NCBI RefSeq assembly: GCF_030411995.1
Contig: NZ_JASNRC010000006.1
Location: forward strand, 1 to 64,000
Length of the DNA: 64,000 nucleotides
Origin: Massilia sp. YIM B02769
GTDB taxonomy: Bacteria > Pseudomonadota > Gammaproteobacteria > Burkholderiales > Burkholderiaceae_D
Direction: 5' to 3'
A model generated the notes under the pieces. That model was not told where the DNA came from. It did no database searches and saw only the letters and a list, made by a program, of their open reading frames with translations. The translations under genes and the position numbers were made by a program. Below are positions 16,841-26,067 of the stretch, in pieces. Each line of letters opens with the position of its first letter. The stretch's first letter is position 1.

Positions 16841-17800
16841 ATGATTTTCGCCCACCTCGCCAAGTACTGGACGGCCCACAACGGCCGGCTTTCCCTCCCC
16901 TCGCGCCTGAAGTCGGTGCTGCGCAGTGCGCGCGTGCTGCTGTACTGGGGCGACCATGCATCGCTGTGCCAGCTCGACGTCGTGCGCAACTACGTGGCGG
17001 CGCCTTCGAACGACGACCTGTTCCATCACCTGAGCCACCGCGACTACCTGGTCAAGGGCTTGTCGGCGCGCCAGCGGGTGCAGTGCGTGCTGTCGCACTA
17101 CCGTTTCGAGGAAACCAGTTTCAACGCCGCCTACAAGCAGGCGGTGTATGCCGGCGGCGGGCTGGCGCTGTGGCAGATGGAGGCGGCCGGCAGCCAGTTC
17201 CTGATCCGCCTGGAAATGGCCTCGCGCATGAATGCCGAGGGCGACCTGACGATTGCCCTGGTCGCCGACGGCAAGGTGCTGCACCGGCTGTCGTTCTCCT
17301 GGGTCGACGGCGCGGTGGCCGGCCTGCCGCCGGGGCTGCTGCCCTTCGTCACCCGCAACCAGGGACGCTGGACCGATTCGGGCGTAGCCTTCGAGGCCTT
17401 CGAGAACGCCTTTCCCAACAACTCGCCGAGCTTCTTCTGCTTCGCCGCGATGCAGGGCGTGGCCCAGGCCGTGGGCATGGAGCAGGTGGCGGGCGTGAAG
17501 TGCACCGCGCATCCGGCCTACGACCCGCTCGATGCCAAGCACTTCGCGAATGCCTACGATGGTTTCTGGAAGATCCTGGGCGGAGTCGAGCTGCCGGGGG
17601 ACACCTGGCTGATCTCGCTCCCCTTCTACCTCAAGCCGCTGGCCGACATGCCGTCCAAGCACCGCAAACGCGCGGCGCAACGGCGCGAGTACTGGCGCGC
17701 GATCGGGGACGCGGCGAAGTCGACCCTGCAGCGGCATTTGCTGCATGCGCGTGCGCACCATGAGCATGCGGCGCCGCTGCGCGAAACCGCCGAGGTGTGA
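16841..17800 (+). CDS. DUF535 (VirK/YbjX family) protein
   Basis: A 319-residue protein. The family pattern is visible from about residue 80 on: a HYRFEE motif, ALWQMEAAGSQFLIRLEMAS, EGDLTIALVADGKVLHRLSFSWVDG and a late GVKCTAHPAYD segment. VirK of Shigella and YbjX of E. coli have been linked to envelope properties and export or antimicrobial peptide resistance, but no biochemical activity is known. There is no signal peptide or membrane helix. The last 40 residues are basic and His-rich. It is downstream of the possible 36-residue peptide gene and followed by a family A repeat. Confidence 0.8.
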   Translation: MIFAHLAKYWTAHNGRLSLPSRLKSVLRSARVLLYWGDHASLCQLDVVRNYVAAPSNDDLFHHLSHRDYLVKGLSARQRVQCVLSHYRFEETSFNAAYKQAVYAGGGLALWQMEAAGSQFLIRLEMASRMNAEGDLTIALVADGKVLHRLSFSWVDGAVAGLPPGLLPFVTRNQGRWTDSGVAFEAFENAFPNNSPSFFCFAAMQGVAQAVGMEQVAGVKCTAHPAYDPLDAKHFANAYDGFWKILGGVELPGDTWLISLPFYLKPLADMPSKHRKRAAQRREYWRAIGDAAKSTLQRHLLHARAHHEHAAPLRETAEV

Positions 17801-17830
17801 ACCTTTTGAACGGCCGATGGAATTTGCTGT

Positions 17831-17941
17831 TGTAGGGTGGGCACCTGTGCCCACGCGGTCGTACCCTTGAATACCCACCGTTTCACGCGCCGCGTCCGAA
17901 CACGCGATGAGACAGCGTGGACACAGGTGTCCACCCTACGA
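17831..17941. repeat. Family A palindromic repeat, copy 1
   Basis: Outer arms begin TGTAGGGTGGGCACCTGTGC and end in the matching GTCCACCCTACGA, with about 50 bases between. Each arm is itself a small palindrome (GTGGGCACCTGTGCCCAC). The element follows the DUF535 gene and precedes the TPP riboswitch. Related copies are at 28852, 45552 and 58699, with a half copy at 53529. Confidence 0.85.
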
Positions 17942-18008
17942 AAACCCGCATATCGACGGGCGCCATTCCAGCATTGACAAAAGCGCCATCCTCCGTGCTA
18001 CACTCGCG

Positions 18009-18086
18009 CCTTCGCTAGGGGTCCTGGAATTCGCGTTCCGGGTGAGAGATACCCTTCGTACCTGATCTGGATAATGCCAGCGAAGG
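18009..18086 (+). ncRNA. TPP riboswitch (THI element)
   Basis: The P1 helix is formed by CCTTCGCT (18009-18016) and AGCGAAGG (18079-18086), perfectly complementary. Between them lie the conserved pyrimidine-sensing stretch GGGTGAGAGATACCC and the pyrophosphate-sensing stretch ACCTGATCTGGATAATGCC. Thiamin pyrophosphate binding normally shuts off the downstream gene. The next gene, 100 bases on, is a TonB-dependent receptor. A GCGGCG/CGCCGC hairpin at 18150-18167 in between, close to the start codon, may be the switching element. Confidence 0.95.
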
Positions 18087-18185
18087 AAAGCGCAACGCAG
18101 TTCCCATCCTCCTTGCCCTTCCCCCACGTTGGCTCCGGCTTTATCAAAAGCGGCGCCGGTGCGCCGCTCGAAACCCGAGCACACA

Positions 18186-20309
18186 ATGAAACCAGTTTTG
18201 CAGTATTCCCTCCTCGCCTGCGCCGTGGCCCAGGCGTTCGCCGTTCCGGCCCATGCACAAACGACCGACGCCATCCCCTCGGTCGTCGTCAGCGGCAGCA
18301 AGTGGACCGTCAGCGACCGCGCCAGCATCGGCGGCTTCGCCGACATGGCTATCGTCGACACCCCGGTCTCGATCAGCGCCTTCAGCCGCGAGCAGATGCA
18401 GGATCTGTCGATCCGCAGCGCAACCGACGCCCTCGCCTACGACGCCTCGGTCGGCGACGCCTACAACGCCGTCGGCTATGCCGAGCAGTTCTCGGTGCGC
18501 GGCTTCATGCTGAACCCGAACTCGGGCTACCGCAAGGACGGCATCGTCATTTCCGCCGACACCCAGATCCCGCTGGAGAACAAGGAGCGCCTGGAACTGC
18601 TGAAAGGCGTGGCCGGCATGCAGGCCGGCCTGGCGGCGCCGGGCGGCATCCTGAACTTCGTCACCAAGCGCCCGACCAGCAGCGACCTGCGCTCGGTGAC
18701 GGTCGAAGCGCGCGAGCGCGGCACGCTGTACGGCGCGGTCGACCTGGGCGGCCGCTTCGAGGACAAGCGCTTCGGCTACCGCGTGAACGCCGCCGCCGAG
18801 CGCCTGCGTTCCTATGTCGACGGCGCCGACGGCAAGCGCCAGTTCGTATCCGGCGCCTTCGACTGGCAGATCTCGCCGGACGCGCTGCTGCAGCTGGACG
18901 CCGACTTCCAGCACAAGGAGCAGGTCACCGCACCGGGTTACCAGCTGATCCGCGGCGTGGAACTGCCGCGCGGCGTGAATCCGAAGACCCTGCTGAACGC
19001 CCAGCCCTGGACCAAGCCGGTCGACACCGACAGCGCCAACGTCGGCCTGCGCTTCGACTACCGCCTGAACGCCGACTGGCGCGCCACGGTCACCGCCAAC
19101 AAGCACTGGTTCAAGCGCGACGACTACACCGCCTTCCCTTACGGCTGCTCGAACGAAGGCGACGGCTACTACCCGGGCTACTGCTCGAATGGCGACTACG
19201 ACGTGTACGACTACCAGAGCGTGGGCGAGCGCAGGACGCCGTTCGGCGTGCAGGCGCAAGTCCAGGGCCGCTTCGCCACCGGCGCCCTGCGCCACGTGCT
19301 CACCGCCGGCATCGGCTACGCCGAGCGCCACAACAGCTGGGGCGACTACGTCTACGACTACGCCGGCTACAGCAACATCTACCAGAACCTGGTCGTCGAT
19401 CCCGCACCAGGCAACCCGAGCACCGGCCCGGTCAGCGAGCGCTTCACCGAGCGCGAACGTTCCCTCTTCGTGCAGGACATCCTGACGCTGACGCCGGACC
19501 TCACCCTGCACGCCGGCCTGCGCTACACCAGGATCGACAGCACGCAAACGCCGGAACTCGCACTCGGCCCGACCTCGAACAAGGACAGCTGGCTGCTGCC
19601 GAGCGCGTCGCTGGTCTACGGCATCACGCCGCGCTGGAACGTGTACGGCACCGTGGCCTACGGCCTGCAATCGGGCGGCGTGGCGGAGATGGAAACCACC
19701 AACCAGAACCAGGACCTGGGCCCGAACCGCTCGAAGCAGTTCGAACTCGGCACCAAGGGCAACTTCGGCGACGTGGCCTTGAGCGCCGCGCTGTTCCAGA
19801 TCAGCACCGGCCTGGAATACGTGAACGCGGCGAACACTTTTGTCCGCAACGGCAAGCAGATGCACCGCGGCTTTGAACTCGCGGCCCAGCGCGGCAGCGG
19901 CGCCCTGACCTACGGCGCCACCCTGATGGCGCTGCGGGCAAAGCAGCAGGACACCGGCAACGCCCTCTACGACGGCAAACGCGTGACCAACGTGCCGGAG
20001 CTGAAGACCACGCTGTGGGCCGACTACGCGCTGCCGATGGTGCCCGGCCTGAAGCTCAGCGGCCAGTGGCAATACGCGGGCAAGAAGTCCTTCGATCCGC
20101 AGAACACGGTGTATGTGCCGGGCTACCACGTGTTCGGCCTGGGCGCGGCCTATGGCATGAAGATGGGCGCGACGAACGTCACGCTGCGTGCGCGCGTCGA
20201 CAATTTGTTCGACAAGTTCTACTGGCGCGACGTCACCCAGCAACTGGGCGGCTACCTGCTGCCGGGCGTGCCGCGCACCTTCCGCGTGTCGGCGCAGTTC
20301 GACTTCTAA
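18186..20309 (+). CDS. TonB-dependent outer-membrane receptor, probably for thiamin
   Basis: A 707-residue receptor starting at ATG 18186, chosen because it gives a signal peptide ending AHA (about residue 24); a TTG at 18129 would not. A TonB box (IPSVVVSG) lies at residues 30-37. The plug domain (about 50-165) has DTPVSISAFSREQM, FSVRGF and GGILNFVTKRP; the rest is a 22-strand barrel ending in Phe (VSAQFDF). The sequence resembles siderophore-type receptors, but control by a TPP riboswitch argues that it imports thiamin or a thiamin precursor. Its stop overlaps the convergent kinase gene by three shared bases. Confidence 0.92.
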   Translation: MKPVLQYSLLACAVAQAFAVPAHAQTTDAIPSVVVSGSKWTVSDRASIGGFADMAIVDTPVSISAFSREQMQDLSIRSATDALAYDASVGDAYNAVGYAEQFSVRGFMLNPNSGYRKDGIVISADTQIPLENKERLELLKGVAGMQAGLAAPGGILNFVTKRPTSSDLRSVTVEARERGTLYGAVDLGGRFEDKRFGYRVNAAAERLRSYVDGADGKRQFVSGAFDWQISPDALLQLDADFQHKEQVTAPGYQLIRGVELPRGVNPKTLLNAQPWTKPVDTDSANVGLRFDYRLNADWRATVTANKHWFKRDDYTAFPYGCSNEGDGYYPGYCSNGDYDVYDYQSVGERRTPFGVQAQVQGRFATGALRHVLTAGIGYAERHNSWGDYVYDYAGYSNIYQNLVVDPAPGNPSTGPVSERFTERERSLFVQDILTLTPDLTLHAGLRYTRIDSTQTPELALGPTSNKDSWLLPSASLVYGITPRWNVYGTVAYGLQSGGVAEMETTNQNQDLGPNRSKQFELGTKGNFGDVALSAALFQISTGLEYVNAANTFVRNGKQMHRGFELAAQRGSGALTYGATLMALRAKQQDTGNALYDGKRVTNVPELKTTLWADYALPMVPGLKLSGQWQYAGKKSFDPQNTVYVPGYHVFGLGAAYGMKMGATNVTLRARVDNLFDKFYWRDVTQQLGGYLLPGVPRTFRVSAQFDF

Positions 20310-20815
20310 AGCGCGGCCAGCGCTTCCTCCACCCGCCGCAGTCGCTGCGGCAGGTCACCCTGCACCAGCAGGTAAGGGATGCCCCTTTCCTGCAACTCCG
20401 CCAGCACCATACGGTGCACCAGGTCGCGCACTTCCTCCGATTCGCGCTGCAGGCCGTCCGGCATCCAGGGTGTGTCGGTGGCCGTCACCAGCGTCAGCGC
20501 GTAGTCGTGGCTGCGCGCCAGTTCCGCCAGCCGGTCATCGACACGGCCCCAGTAGACGCGGCTGTACAAGGCCGTCATCAGCGGTGTGGTGTCGCAGAAC
20601 AGGACATCGCGTGCCTGCAAGGCCGCCGCATCCTCGCGCGCACGCTGGGTGCGGGCAATGCCGAACTGGTCGTCCTCGAAAGGCACGCGGCCCATCGTGT
20701 CGACGAATTCGCGCAGGTATTCCGGCACCCACACAGTGCGGTAGCGCCGCGCCAGCGCCTCGCACAGGGTCGACTTGCCCGAGGACTCGGCGCCGAGAAT
20801 CGCAATACGCTTCAT
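20306..20815 (-). CDS. NadR-like P-loop kinase/ATPase
   Basis: A 169-residue protein with Walker A GAESSGKST (residues 8-16), matching the C-terminal ribosylnicotinamide-kinase domain of NadR, followed by VPEYLREF and FCDTTPLMTALYSRVYWG, where the Asp/Thr should help bind substrate and Mg2+. It has no nucleotidyltransferase or HTH part. The PnuC/PnuT-type transporter gene overlaps its start (stop at 20812), so the two are coupled: a transporter plus a kinase that traps the substrate by phosphorylation. Substrate may be nicotinamide riboside or, given the adjacent TPP-controlled receptor, thiamin. The gene is convergent with the receptor, ends interlocking. Confidence 0.8.
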   Translation of the reverse strand: MKRIAILGAESSGKSTLCEALARRYRTVWVPEYLREFVDTMGRVPFEDDQFGIARTQRAREDAAALQARDVLFCDTTPLMTALYSRVYWGRVDDRLAELARSHDYALTLVTATDTPWMPDGLQRESEEVRDLVHRMVLAELQERGIPYLLVQGDLPQRLRRVEEALAAL

Positions 20816-21417
20816 CGGTCCGCCCCTGCCTTGACCTGCGCAATGTTGCTCCAGGCACGCAGCCCGCGCGCCGCCAGCAGCACGAAGACCGCGTACAGCA
20901 CCGCCGTCACGTGCAGGTCCTTGAACAGGTAGAGGCCGACGTACAGCACGTCGACCACGATCCAGATGACCCAGTTCTCGACTTTTTTACGCGCCAGCAG
21001 CAGCTGGCCGACCAGGCTGCCGGCGGTAAGGAAAGCATCCATGCGCGGCACGTCGGTGTTCGTATACGTCTTCAGGAACCACGACAACGCCAGGAAGCCG
21101 AGCGCCCAGCCGGCCAGCGCCCAGGCCCAGCCGGCGCAGCGCAAACGGGTGACCACCAGGCGCGTCTCCCCTGTTCCGCGCAGCCACTGATACCAGCCCC
21201 ACACCGAGGCGGCGATGAACACCAGCTGCAAGCCGCTGTCGCCGTACAGGCGGGCGTCGAAGAACACCACCGCATACGTGGCCGACGAGGTGATCGAGAA
21301 CAGCCAGGCCCAGTGGTTCTGGCGCACGTTGAGGAGCACGGTCGTCACTGCCAGGGCAAACGAGATCAGTTCGAGGGGCGTGGTCGGGAAGCCGAAGATC
21401 GCAAGGGTATCGTTCAT
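20812..21417 (-). CDS. PnuC-family vitamin transporter, candidate thiamin transporter PnuT
   Basis: A 201-residue inner-membrane protein with about seven helices, starting at ATG 21417 (MNDTLAIFGFPTTPLELISF). PnuC-family marks are NHWAWLFSITSSATYAVVFF, VWGWYQWLRG and ENWVIWIVVDVLYVGLYLFKD; the Trp/Asn-rich stretches line the substrate site in PnuC structures. PnuC carries nicotinamide riboside and PnuT carries thiamin; they differ in few binding residues. The neighbouring TPP riboswitch favours PnuT. No second riboswitch is seen upstream of this gene, so it is not itself obviously TPP-controlled. Confidence 0.88.
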   Translation of the reverse strand: MNDTLAIFGFPTTPLELISFALAVTTVLLNVRQNHWAWLFSITSSATYAVVFFDARLYGDSGLQLVFIAASVWGWYQWLRGTGETRLVVTRLRCAGWAWALAGWALGFLALSWFLKTYTNTDVPRMDAFLTAGSLVGQLLLARKKVENWVIWIVVDVLYVGLYLFKDLHVTAVLYAVFVLLAARGLRAWSNIAQVKAGADR

Positions 21418-21545
21418 TGAGGCAGTCGGGCGAAGGCACAGCGGATACGGAGCATGTTCGAAGCGGCGCGAACGAAGGCCGCCAGGGTTCTGCAACAGCT
21501 AAGCAGGCGATTATGGGAGCTGATGGGGGAATGCGCAAGGCTGAG

Positions 21546-21571
21546 TGTCCGAATCCGGACACCGGTGTTCG
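21546..21571 (+). promoter_or_regulatory. Palindromic activator site upstream of the sigma-54 promoter
   Basis: TGTCCGAATCCGGACA (21546-21561) is a perfect 6-4-6 palindrome. A third half-site, TGTTCG at 21566-21571, continues the array at 10-bp spacing on the same helix face. It lies about 70 bp upstream of the -24 element, the usual place for an NtrC-type enhancer. The regulator encoded in the same operon (26068-27459) is the natural candidate to bind it. Confidence 0.7.
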
Positions 21572-21622
21572 CAGCCGGTCAGCCCGGGTCCTGGCAAGCG
21601 GCGCCGCACGGGGCAAGACCTG

Positions 21623-21639
21623 CTGGCACGGCCCTTGCA
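21623..21639 (+). promoter_or_regulatory. Sigma-54 (-24/-12) promoter
   Basis: CTGGCACGGCCCTTGCA matches the sigma-54 consensus YTGGCACGNNNNTTGCW at every defined position, with the correct GG/GC spacing. The predicted start is near 21650, directly at the ATG at 21651, so the ribosome-binding site TAAGGAGG would lie outside the transcript. See the separate finding on this geometry. Confidence 0.85.
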
Positions 21640-21650
21640 ATAAGGAGGCC

Positions 21651-22898
21651 ATGGACCAAGCCCTCGACCCCGTCTTCCTCCGCCGCCGCAAGCATATCCG
21701 CCTGGCCGCCGGCGCCCTGCTCTTCATCGCCCTGGTGGCCGCCTGCTGGGGCATCAACCGCCTGCTGCGTCCGAGCGTGGCCGCGTCCGACATCGTGGTC
21801 TCCACCGTGCGCAAGGGCGACGTCGCCAGCACCGTCAACGCGTCCGGCGTCGTGATCCCGGTGCACGAGGAAGTGGTGGCCAGCCCTGCCGCCAGCCGCG
21901 TGTTCAGGGTCCACGCCAAGCCGGGCCAGCAAGTAAAGGCCGGCGAGCTGCTGCTCGAACTCGACGACCGCGACGTGCGCCTCGCGCTCGACGCCTTGCA
22001 GGAGCAGCTGGCGCAGCAGGAAAACCGCATCAACCTGCTGAAGCTGGAGCTGGACCAGAAGCACAAGACGCTCGCCAGCAGCATCGAACTGCTGGAGCTC
22101 GACCTGCTGTCGGCGCGCGCGCGCCAGGAGCGCAACCAGAAGCTGCGCCAGAGCGGCCTGGTGTCGGGCGAAGACCTGCTGGCCTCGGAACTGAACGTCA
22201 AGCGCACCGAGATCCAGCTGCGCCAGCAGCGCGAGCAGATTGCCGACAGCCGCCGCGCCACCGCCGGCAGCATCGACGCCGCCAACCTGCAAAAGGCGAT
22301 CCTGACCAAGCAGATCGCCCAGCAGGAGCGCCTGCTGGCCCAGACCCGCGTGAGCGCGCCGTTTGCCGGCATGCTGACCACGCTGGTGCAGGAAGAAGGC
22401 GCCAGCGTGGCCGCCGGCCAGCTGCTGGCGCGCGTGTCGGAGATGAACAACTACCGGGTCGAGGCGGCGCTGTCCGACTTCCATGCGCGCCTGCTGACAC
22501 CAAGCCAGAAGGTGCGCGTGGAGCAGAACGGCGAGATCCTCGCCGGCCGCGTGCACACCATCCTGCCCGAGATCCAGAACGGCACCGTCAAGCTGCTGGT
22601 CGACCTGGAGCAGCCGCACAACCCGCTGCTGCGCAACAAGATGCGCGTCGACGTGAATATCGTCACCGAACAAAAGACCGGCGCCCTGGTGCTCGACGCC
22701 GGCGCCGCCTTCAACGGCAGCGGGCCGCAGCCGGCATTCGCGGTGCGCGACGGCGTGGCGCGCAAGACCACGCTGCAGCTGGGCGGCGGCGACGGCAAGC
22801 TGGTCGAGGTGCTGTCCGGCGCGCGGCCGGGCGAGCGCTTCATCGTTTCCGACACCAAGGCCTTTGCGAATCTCGACAGCATCCGCATCACCAACTGA
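21651..22898 (+). CDS. HlyD/MacA-type membrane-fusion (periplasmic adaptor) protein
   Basis: A 415-residue adaptor starting at ATG 21651 behind TAAGGAGG. One transmembrane helix (about 17-36) anchors it; then a lipoyl-like half (VVASPAASRVFRVHAKPGQQVKAGELLLELDD), a long coiled-coil hairpin (about 105-230, rich in Gln/Leu/Arg), the second lipoyl half (RVSAPFAGMLTTLVQEEGASVAAGQLLARV) and beta-barrel/membrane-proximal domains. It should link the ABC permeases encoded downstream to an outer-membrane channel. No channel gene is in this operon. It is the first gene behind the sigma-54 promoter. Confidence 0.9.
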   Translation: MDQALDPVFLRRRKHIRLAAGALLFIALVAACWGINRLLRPSVAASDIVVSTVRKGDVASTVNASGVVIPVHEEVVASPAASRVFRVHAKPGQQVKAGELLLELDDRDVRLALDALQEQLAQQENRINLLKLELDQKHKTLASSIELLELDLLSARARQERNQKLRQSGLVSGEDLLASELNVKRTEIQLRQQREQIADSRRATAGSIDAANLQKAILTKQIAQQERLLAQTRVSAPFAGMLTTLVQEEGASVAAGQLLARVSEMNNYRVEAALSDFHARLLTPSQKVRVEQNGEILAGRVHTILPEIQNGTVKLLVDLEQPHNPLLRNKMRVDVNIVTEQKTGALVLDAGAAFNGSGPQPAFAVRDGVARKTTLQLGGGDGKLVEVLSGARPGERFIVSDTKAFANLDSIRITN

Positions 22899-22917
22899 AT
22901 CCAAACGAGGGAAAAAC

Positions 22918-23580
<663 letters not shown>

Positions 23581-23589
23581 GGAGAAGCC

Positions 23590-24837
23590 ATGCTCCGCAA
23601 CTACCTGCTCACCGCATGGAAAGTCTTCATGCGCCGCAAGCTCTTCACCGCGATCAACCTGCTGTGCATCGTGCTCACCCTGGTGGTACTGATGGTGGTC
23701 GCCTCGCTGCTGGAAACCGCCTTCCGCCCATCCGGCGTGGAGGGCAAGAGCGAGCGCTTCCTGCAGATCATGCTGATGCGCATGGACAGCCCCGACGGCA
23801 ATAGCGTCAGCACCACGCCGCTCGGCTACAAGCTGATCGACAAATTCCTCAAGCCCATGCCCGGCGTCGAGCGCGTCGCCGCCGCCACCCTGCCCTCCCC
23901 GACCTCGGTCTACCAGGGCGAGCGCGTGAGCGAACTGCAGATGCGCCGCGTCGACGCCGACTACTGGAAGATCCTCGATTTCCCCGTGCTCGCCGGACGC
24001 CTGCCGACCGCCGCCGACGACGCCGCGGGCCGCATGGTCGCCGTCCTGAATGCCACGACCGCCAAGCGCCTGTTCCCGGGCCTGCCCGCGGCTGCGGTCG
24101 GCCAGCACATCGACGTCGGCGGCCAGAACTTCGAGGTCGTGGGCGTGGTCGCGGATGCGATGCACGTGAACGCGTTTGCCGACATCTGGGCGCCGATCAG
24201 CACCTTCGCTTCCTCGGACTACCGCAACCAGCTGACCGGCATGTTCGTCGCCCTGATCCTGGCCGAGAGCAGTGCCGACCTGCCACGCATCCGGCGCCAG
24301 GTGGAGAGCATCGCCAGGACCGTGGTGCACGACGATCCGAAGAAATGGGCGAAGACCCGCTTCTGGGCCGACAGCAAACTCGATTTGTTTGCGCGCTTGA
24401 CGGTGGGCGGCAGCGAGACCTTCGATTCCGGCGCCGGCCTGCTGCTCACCCTGATCGTCGTGGCGATGCTGGTCTTCATGCTGCTGCCGGCCCTGAACCT
24501 GGTCAACCTGAACACGGGCCGCATCATGGAGCGGCGAGTCGAGATCGGCGTGCGCAAGGCCTTCGGCGCCACCAGTTCGCAGCTGGCGCTCCAGCTGGTG
24601 GTGGAAAACGTGCTGCTCTGCCTGGCCGGCGGGCTGATCGCGCTGGCCGTCACCGCCGGCGTGCTGGCCTGGCTCGAAACTATCCAGCTGGTCGACTACA
24701 TGCAGTACAGCCTGAACCTGGCCGTGTTCGGCTGGGGCATGCTGATCGCCACCATCTTCGGCCTCGTCTCCGGCGTGCTGCCCGCCTGGAAGATGTCGCG
24801 CCTCGATCCCGTCCACGCCCTGAAGGGAGCCGTTTGA
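23590..24837 (+). CDS. FtsX/MacB-type ABC permease (first of pair)
   Basis: A 415-residue permease: an N-terminal transmembrane helix (about 20-42), a large periplasmic MacB-like domain (about 45-275) and an FtsX domain with three further helices (about 285-400; RVEIGVRKAFGATSSQLALQLVVENVLLC is typical). The start follows GAGGAGAAGCC. The stop overlaps the second permease start (TGATG). The two permeases differ in sequence, so a heterodimer is likely, unlike homodimeric MacB. Substrate unknown: macrolides, peptides or lipids are all possible for this class. Confidence 0.92.
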   Translation: MLRNYLLTAWKVFMRRKLFTAINLLCIVLTLVVLMVVASLLETAFRPSGVEGKSERFLQIMLMRMDSPDGNSVSTTPLGYKLIDKFLKPMPGVERVAAATLPSPTSVYQGERVSELQMRRVDADYWKILDFPVLAGRLPTAADDAAGRMVAVLNATTAKRLFPGLPAAAVGQHIDVGGQNFEVVGVVADAMHVNAFADIWAPISTFASSDYRNQLTGMFVALILAESSADLPRIRRQVESIARTVVHDDPKKWAKTRFWADSKLDLFARLTVGGSETFDSGAGLLLTLIVVAMLVFMLLPALNLVNLNTGRIMERRVEIGVRKAFGATSSQLALQLVVENVLLCLAGGLIALAVTAGVLAWLETIQLVDYMQYSLNLAVFGWGMLIATIFGLVSGVLPAWKMSRLDPVHALKGAV

Positions 24838-26036
24838 TGTTCCGCCATTTGCTGAAACTGACCTGGAAGCGCAAGTCCAGGAACCTGATGCTGAGCCTCG
24901 AGATCCTGCTTGCCTTTGCCATCGTGTTCGGGGTCGCCGCCTTCGGCGCGCGCTATGCCCAGCTGTACCGGATGCCGCTCGGCTTCGATGCGGCCGATGT
25001 CTGGTCGGTGACGATCCAGGCCGGCGACAACGGCAAGCAGCATTTCGATGCCGGCGTCTACGACAACCTGCGCCGCGGCCTGCTCGAACTGCCGGAAGTC
25101 AGCGGCGTGGCCTTTGCCGCTTTCGAGCCGTATGCGATGTCCACCTATACTTCCGACATGCGGCGCGGCGGCAAGGACCCGCAAGTGCACACCGAACTGA
25201 TCGAGGTCGACGACGGGCTGGCCGGCGTACTCGGCATCCGGCTGGCCGAGGGCCGCTGGTTCTCCGAGCTCGACAACGGCAGCGCCGCGCGCACGGTGGT
25301 CATCAACCGCCGCATGGCCGAAGCCATGTTCCCCGGCCAGCGCGCGGTGGGCCAGCAGTTCATCGATGGCGAAGGCGGCAAGCCTGGAGTGAGCTACAAG
25401 GTGGTCGGCGTGGTGGACGAATTCCGCGCCAAGGGCGAATTCGAGGCGCCAGTCAACTTCGCCTTCCTGCGCTTCGAGGCCGGCAAGAACGACGGCGACA
25501 TCCGCACCATCGTGCTGCAGGTGAAGCCCGGCACCACGCGCGATTTCGAGAAGCGCCTGAACCGCCGCCTGAAACTGATCCGCAACGACTGGGCCTTCCA
25601 GATCACGCCGCTGTCCACGCTGCGCAAGAACATGCTGCACACCCGCGCCACGCCGCTGGTGCTGGTGTCGGTGATCGCCGCCTTCATGCTGGTGATGGTT
25701 GCCTTCGGCCTGTTCGGCGCGCTGTGGCAGAACACCACCGCGCGCATTCCCGAGATCGGCCTGCGCCGCGCCATCGGCGCCAGCGCCGCGGGCATCTACC
25801 GCCAGATCGTGCTCGAACAATTCATGCTCAGTTCGATTGCGATTGCGCTCGGCCTGGCCCTCCTGGTGCAGCTGCCGCTTACCGGCGTGCTGGGAGAAAG
25901 CCTGAACTGGACGGTCTTCGCGGCGGCGGCAGTGCTGTCGATGGGGGTCATCTATCTGCTATCCTTGCTGTGCGCCCTGTACCCGGGCTGGCGCGCCAGC
26001 CGCCTGAGCCCGACCGAAGCGCTGCACTACGAGTAA
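24837..26036 (+). CDS. FtsX/MacB-type ABC permease (second of pair)
   Basis: A 399-residue permease of the same architecture, starting at ATG 24837 that overlaps the preceding stop by one base. The N-terminal helix (LMLSLEILLAFAIVFGVAAFG), a periplasmic domain with the MacB-like GVAFAAFEPYAMSTYTSD stretch and an FtsX domain (ARIPEIGLRRAIGASAAGIYRQIVLEQFML, three helices) are visible. With the upstream permease, ATPase and adaptor it makes a complete inner-membrane pump. Confidence 0.92.
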   Translation: MFRHLLKLTWKRKSRNLMLSLEILLAFAIVFGVAAFGARYAQLYRMPLGFDAADVWSVTIQAGDNGKQHFDAGVYDNLRRGLLELPEVSGVAFAAFEPYAMSTYTSDMRRGGKDPQVHTELIEVDDGLAGVLGIRLAEGRWFSELDNGSAARTVVINRRMAEAMFPGQRAVGQQFIDGEGGKPGVSYKVVGVVDEFRAKGEFEAPVNFAFLRFEAGKNDGDIRTIVLQVKPGTTRDFEKRLNRRLKLIRNDWAFQITPLSTLRKNMLHTRATPLVLVSVIAAFMLVMVAFGLFGALWQNTTARIPEIGLRRAIGASAAGIYRQIVLEQFMLSSIAIALGLALLVQLPLTGVLGESLNWTVFAAAAVLSMGVIYLLSLLCALYPGWRASRLSPTEALHYE

Positions 26037-26067
26037 CAAAAAAAAGCGACAAGAGAGACAATCCAAG

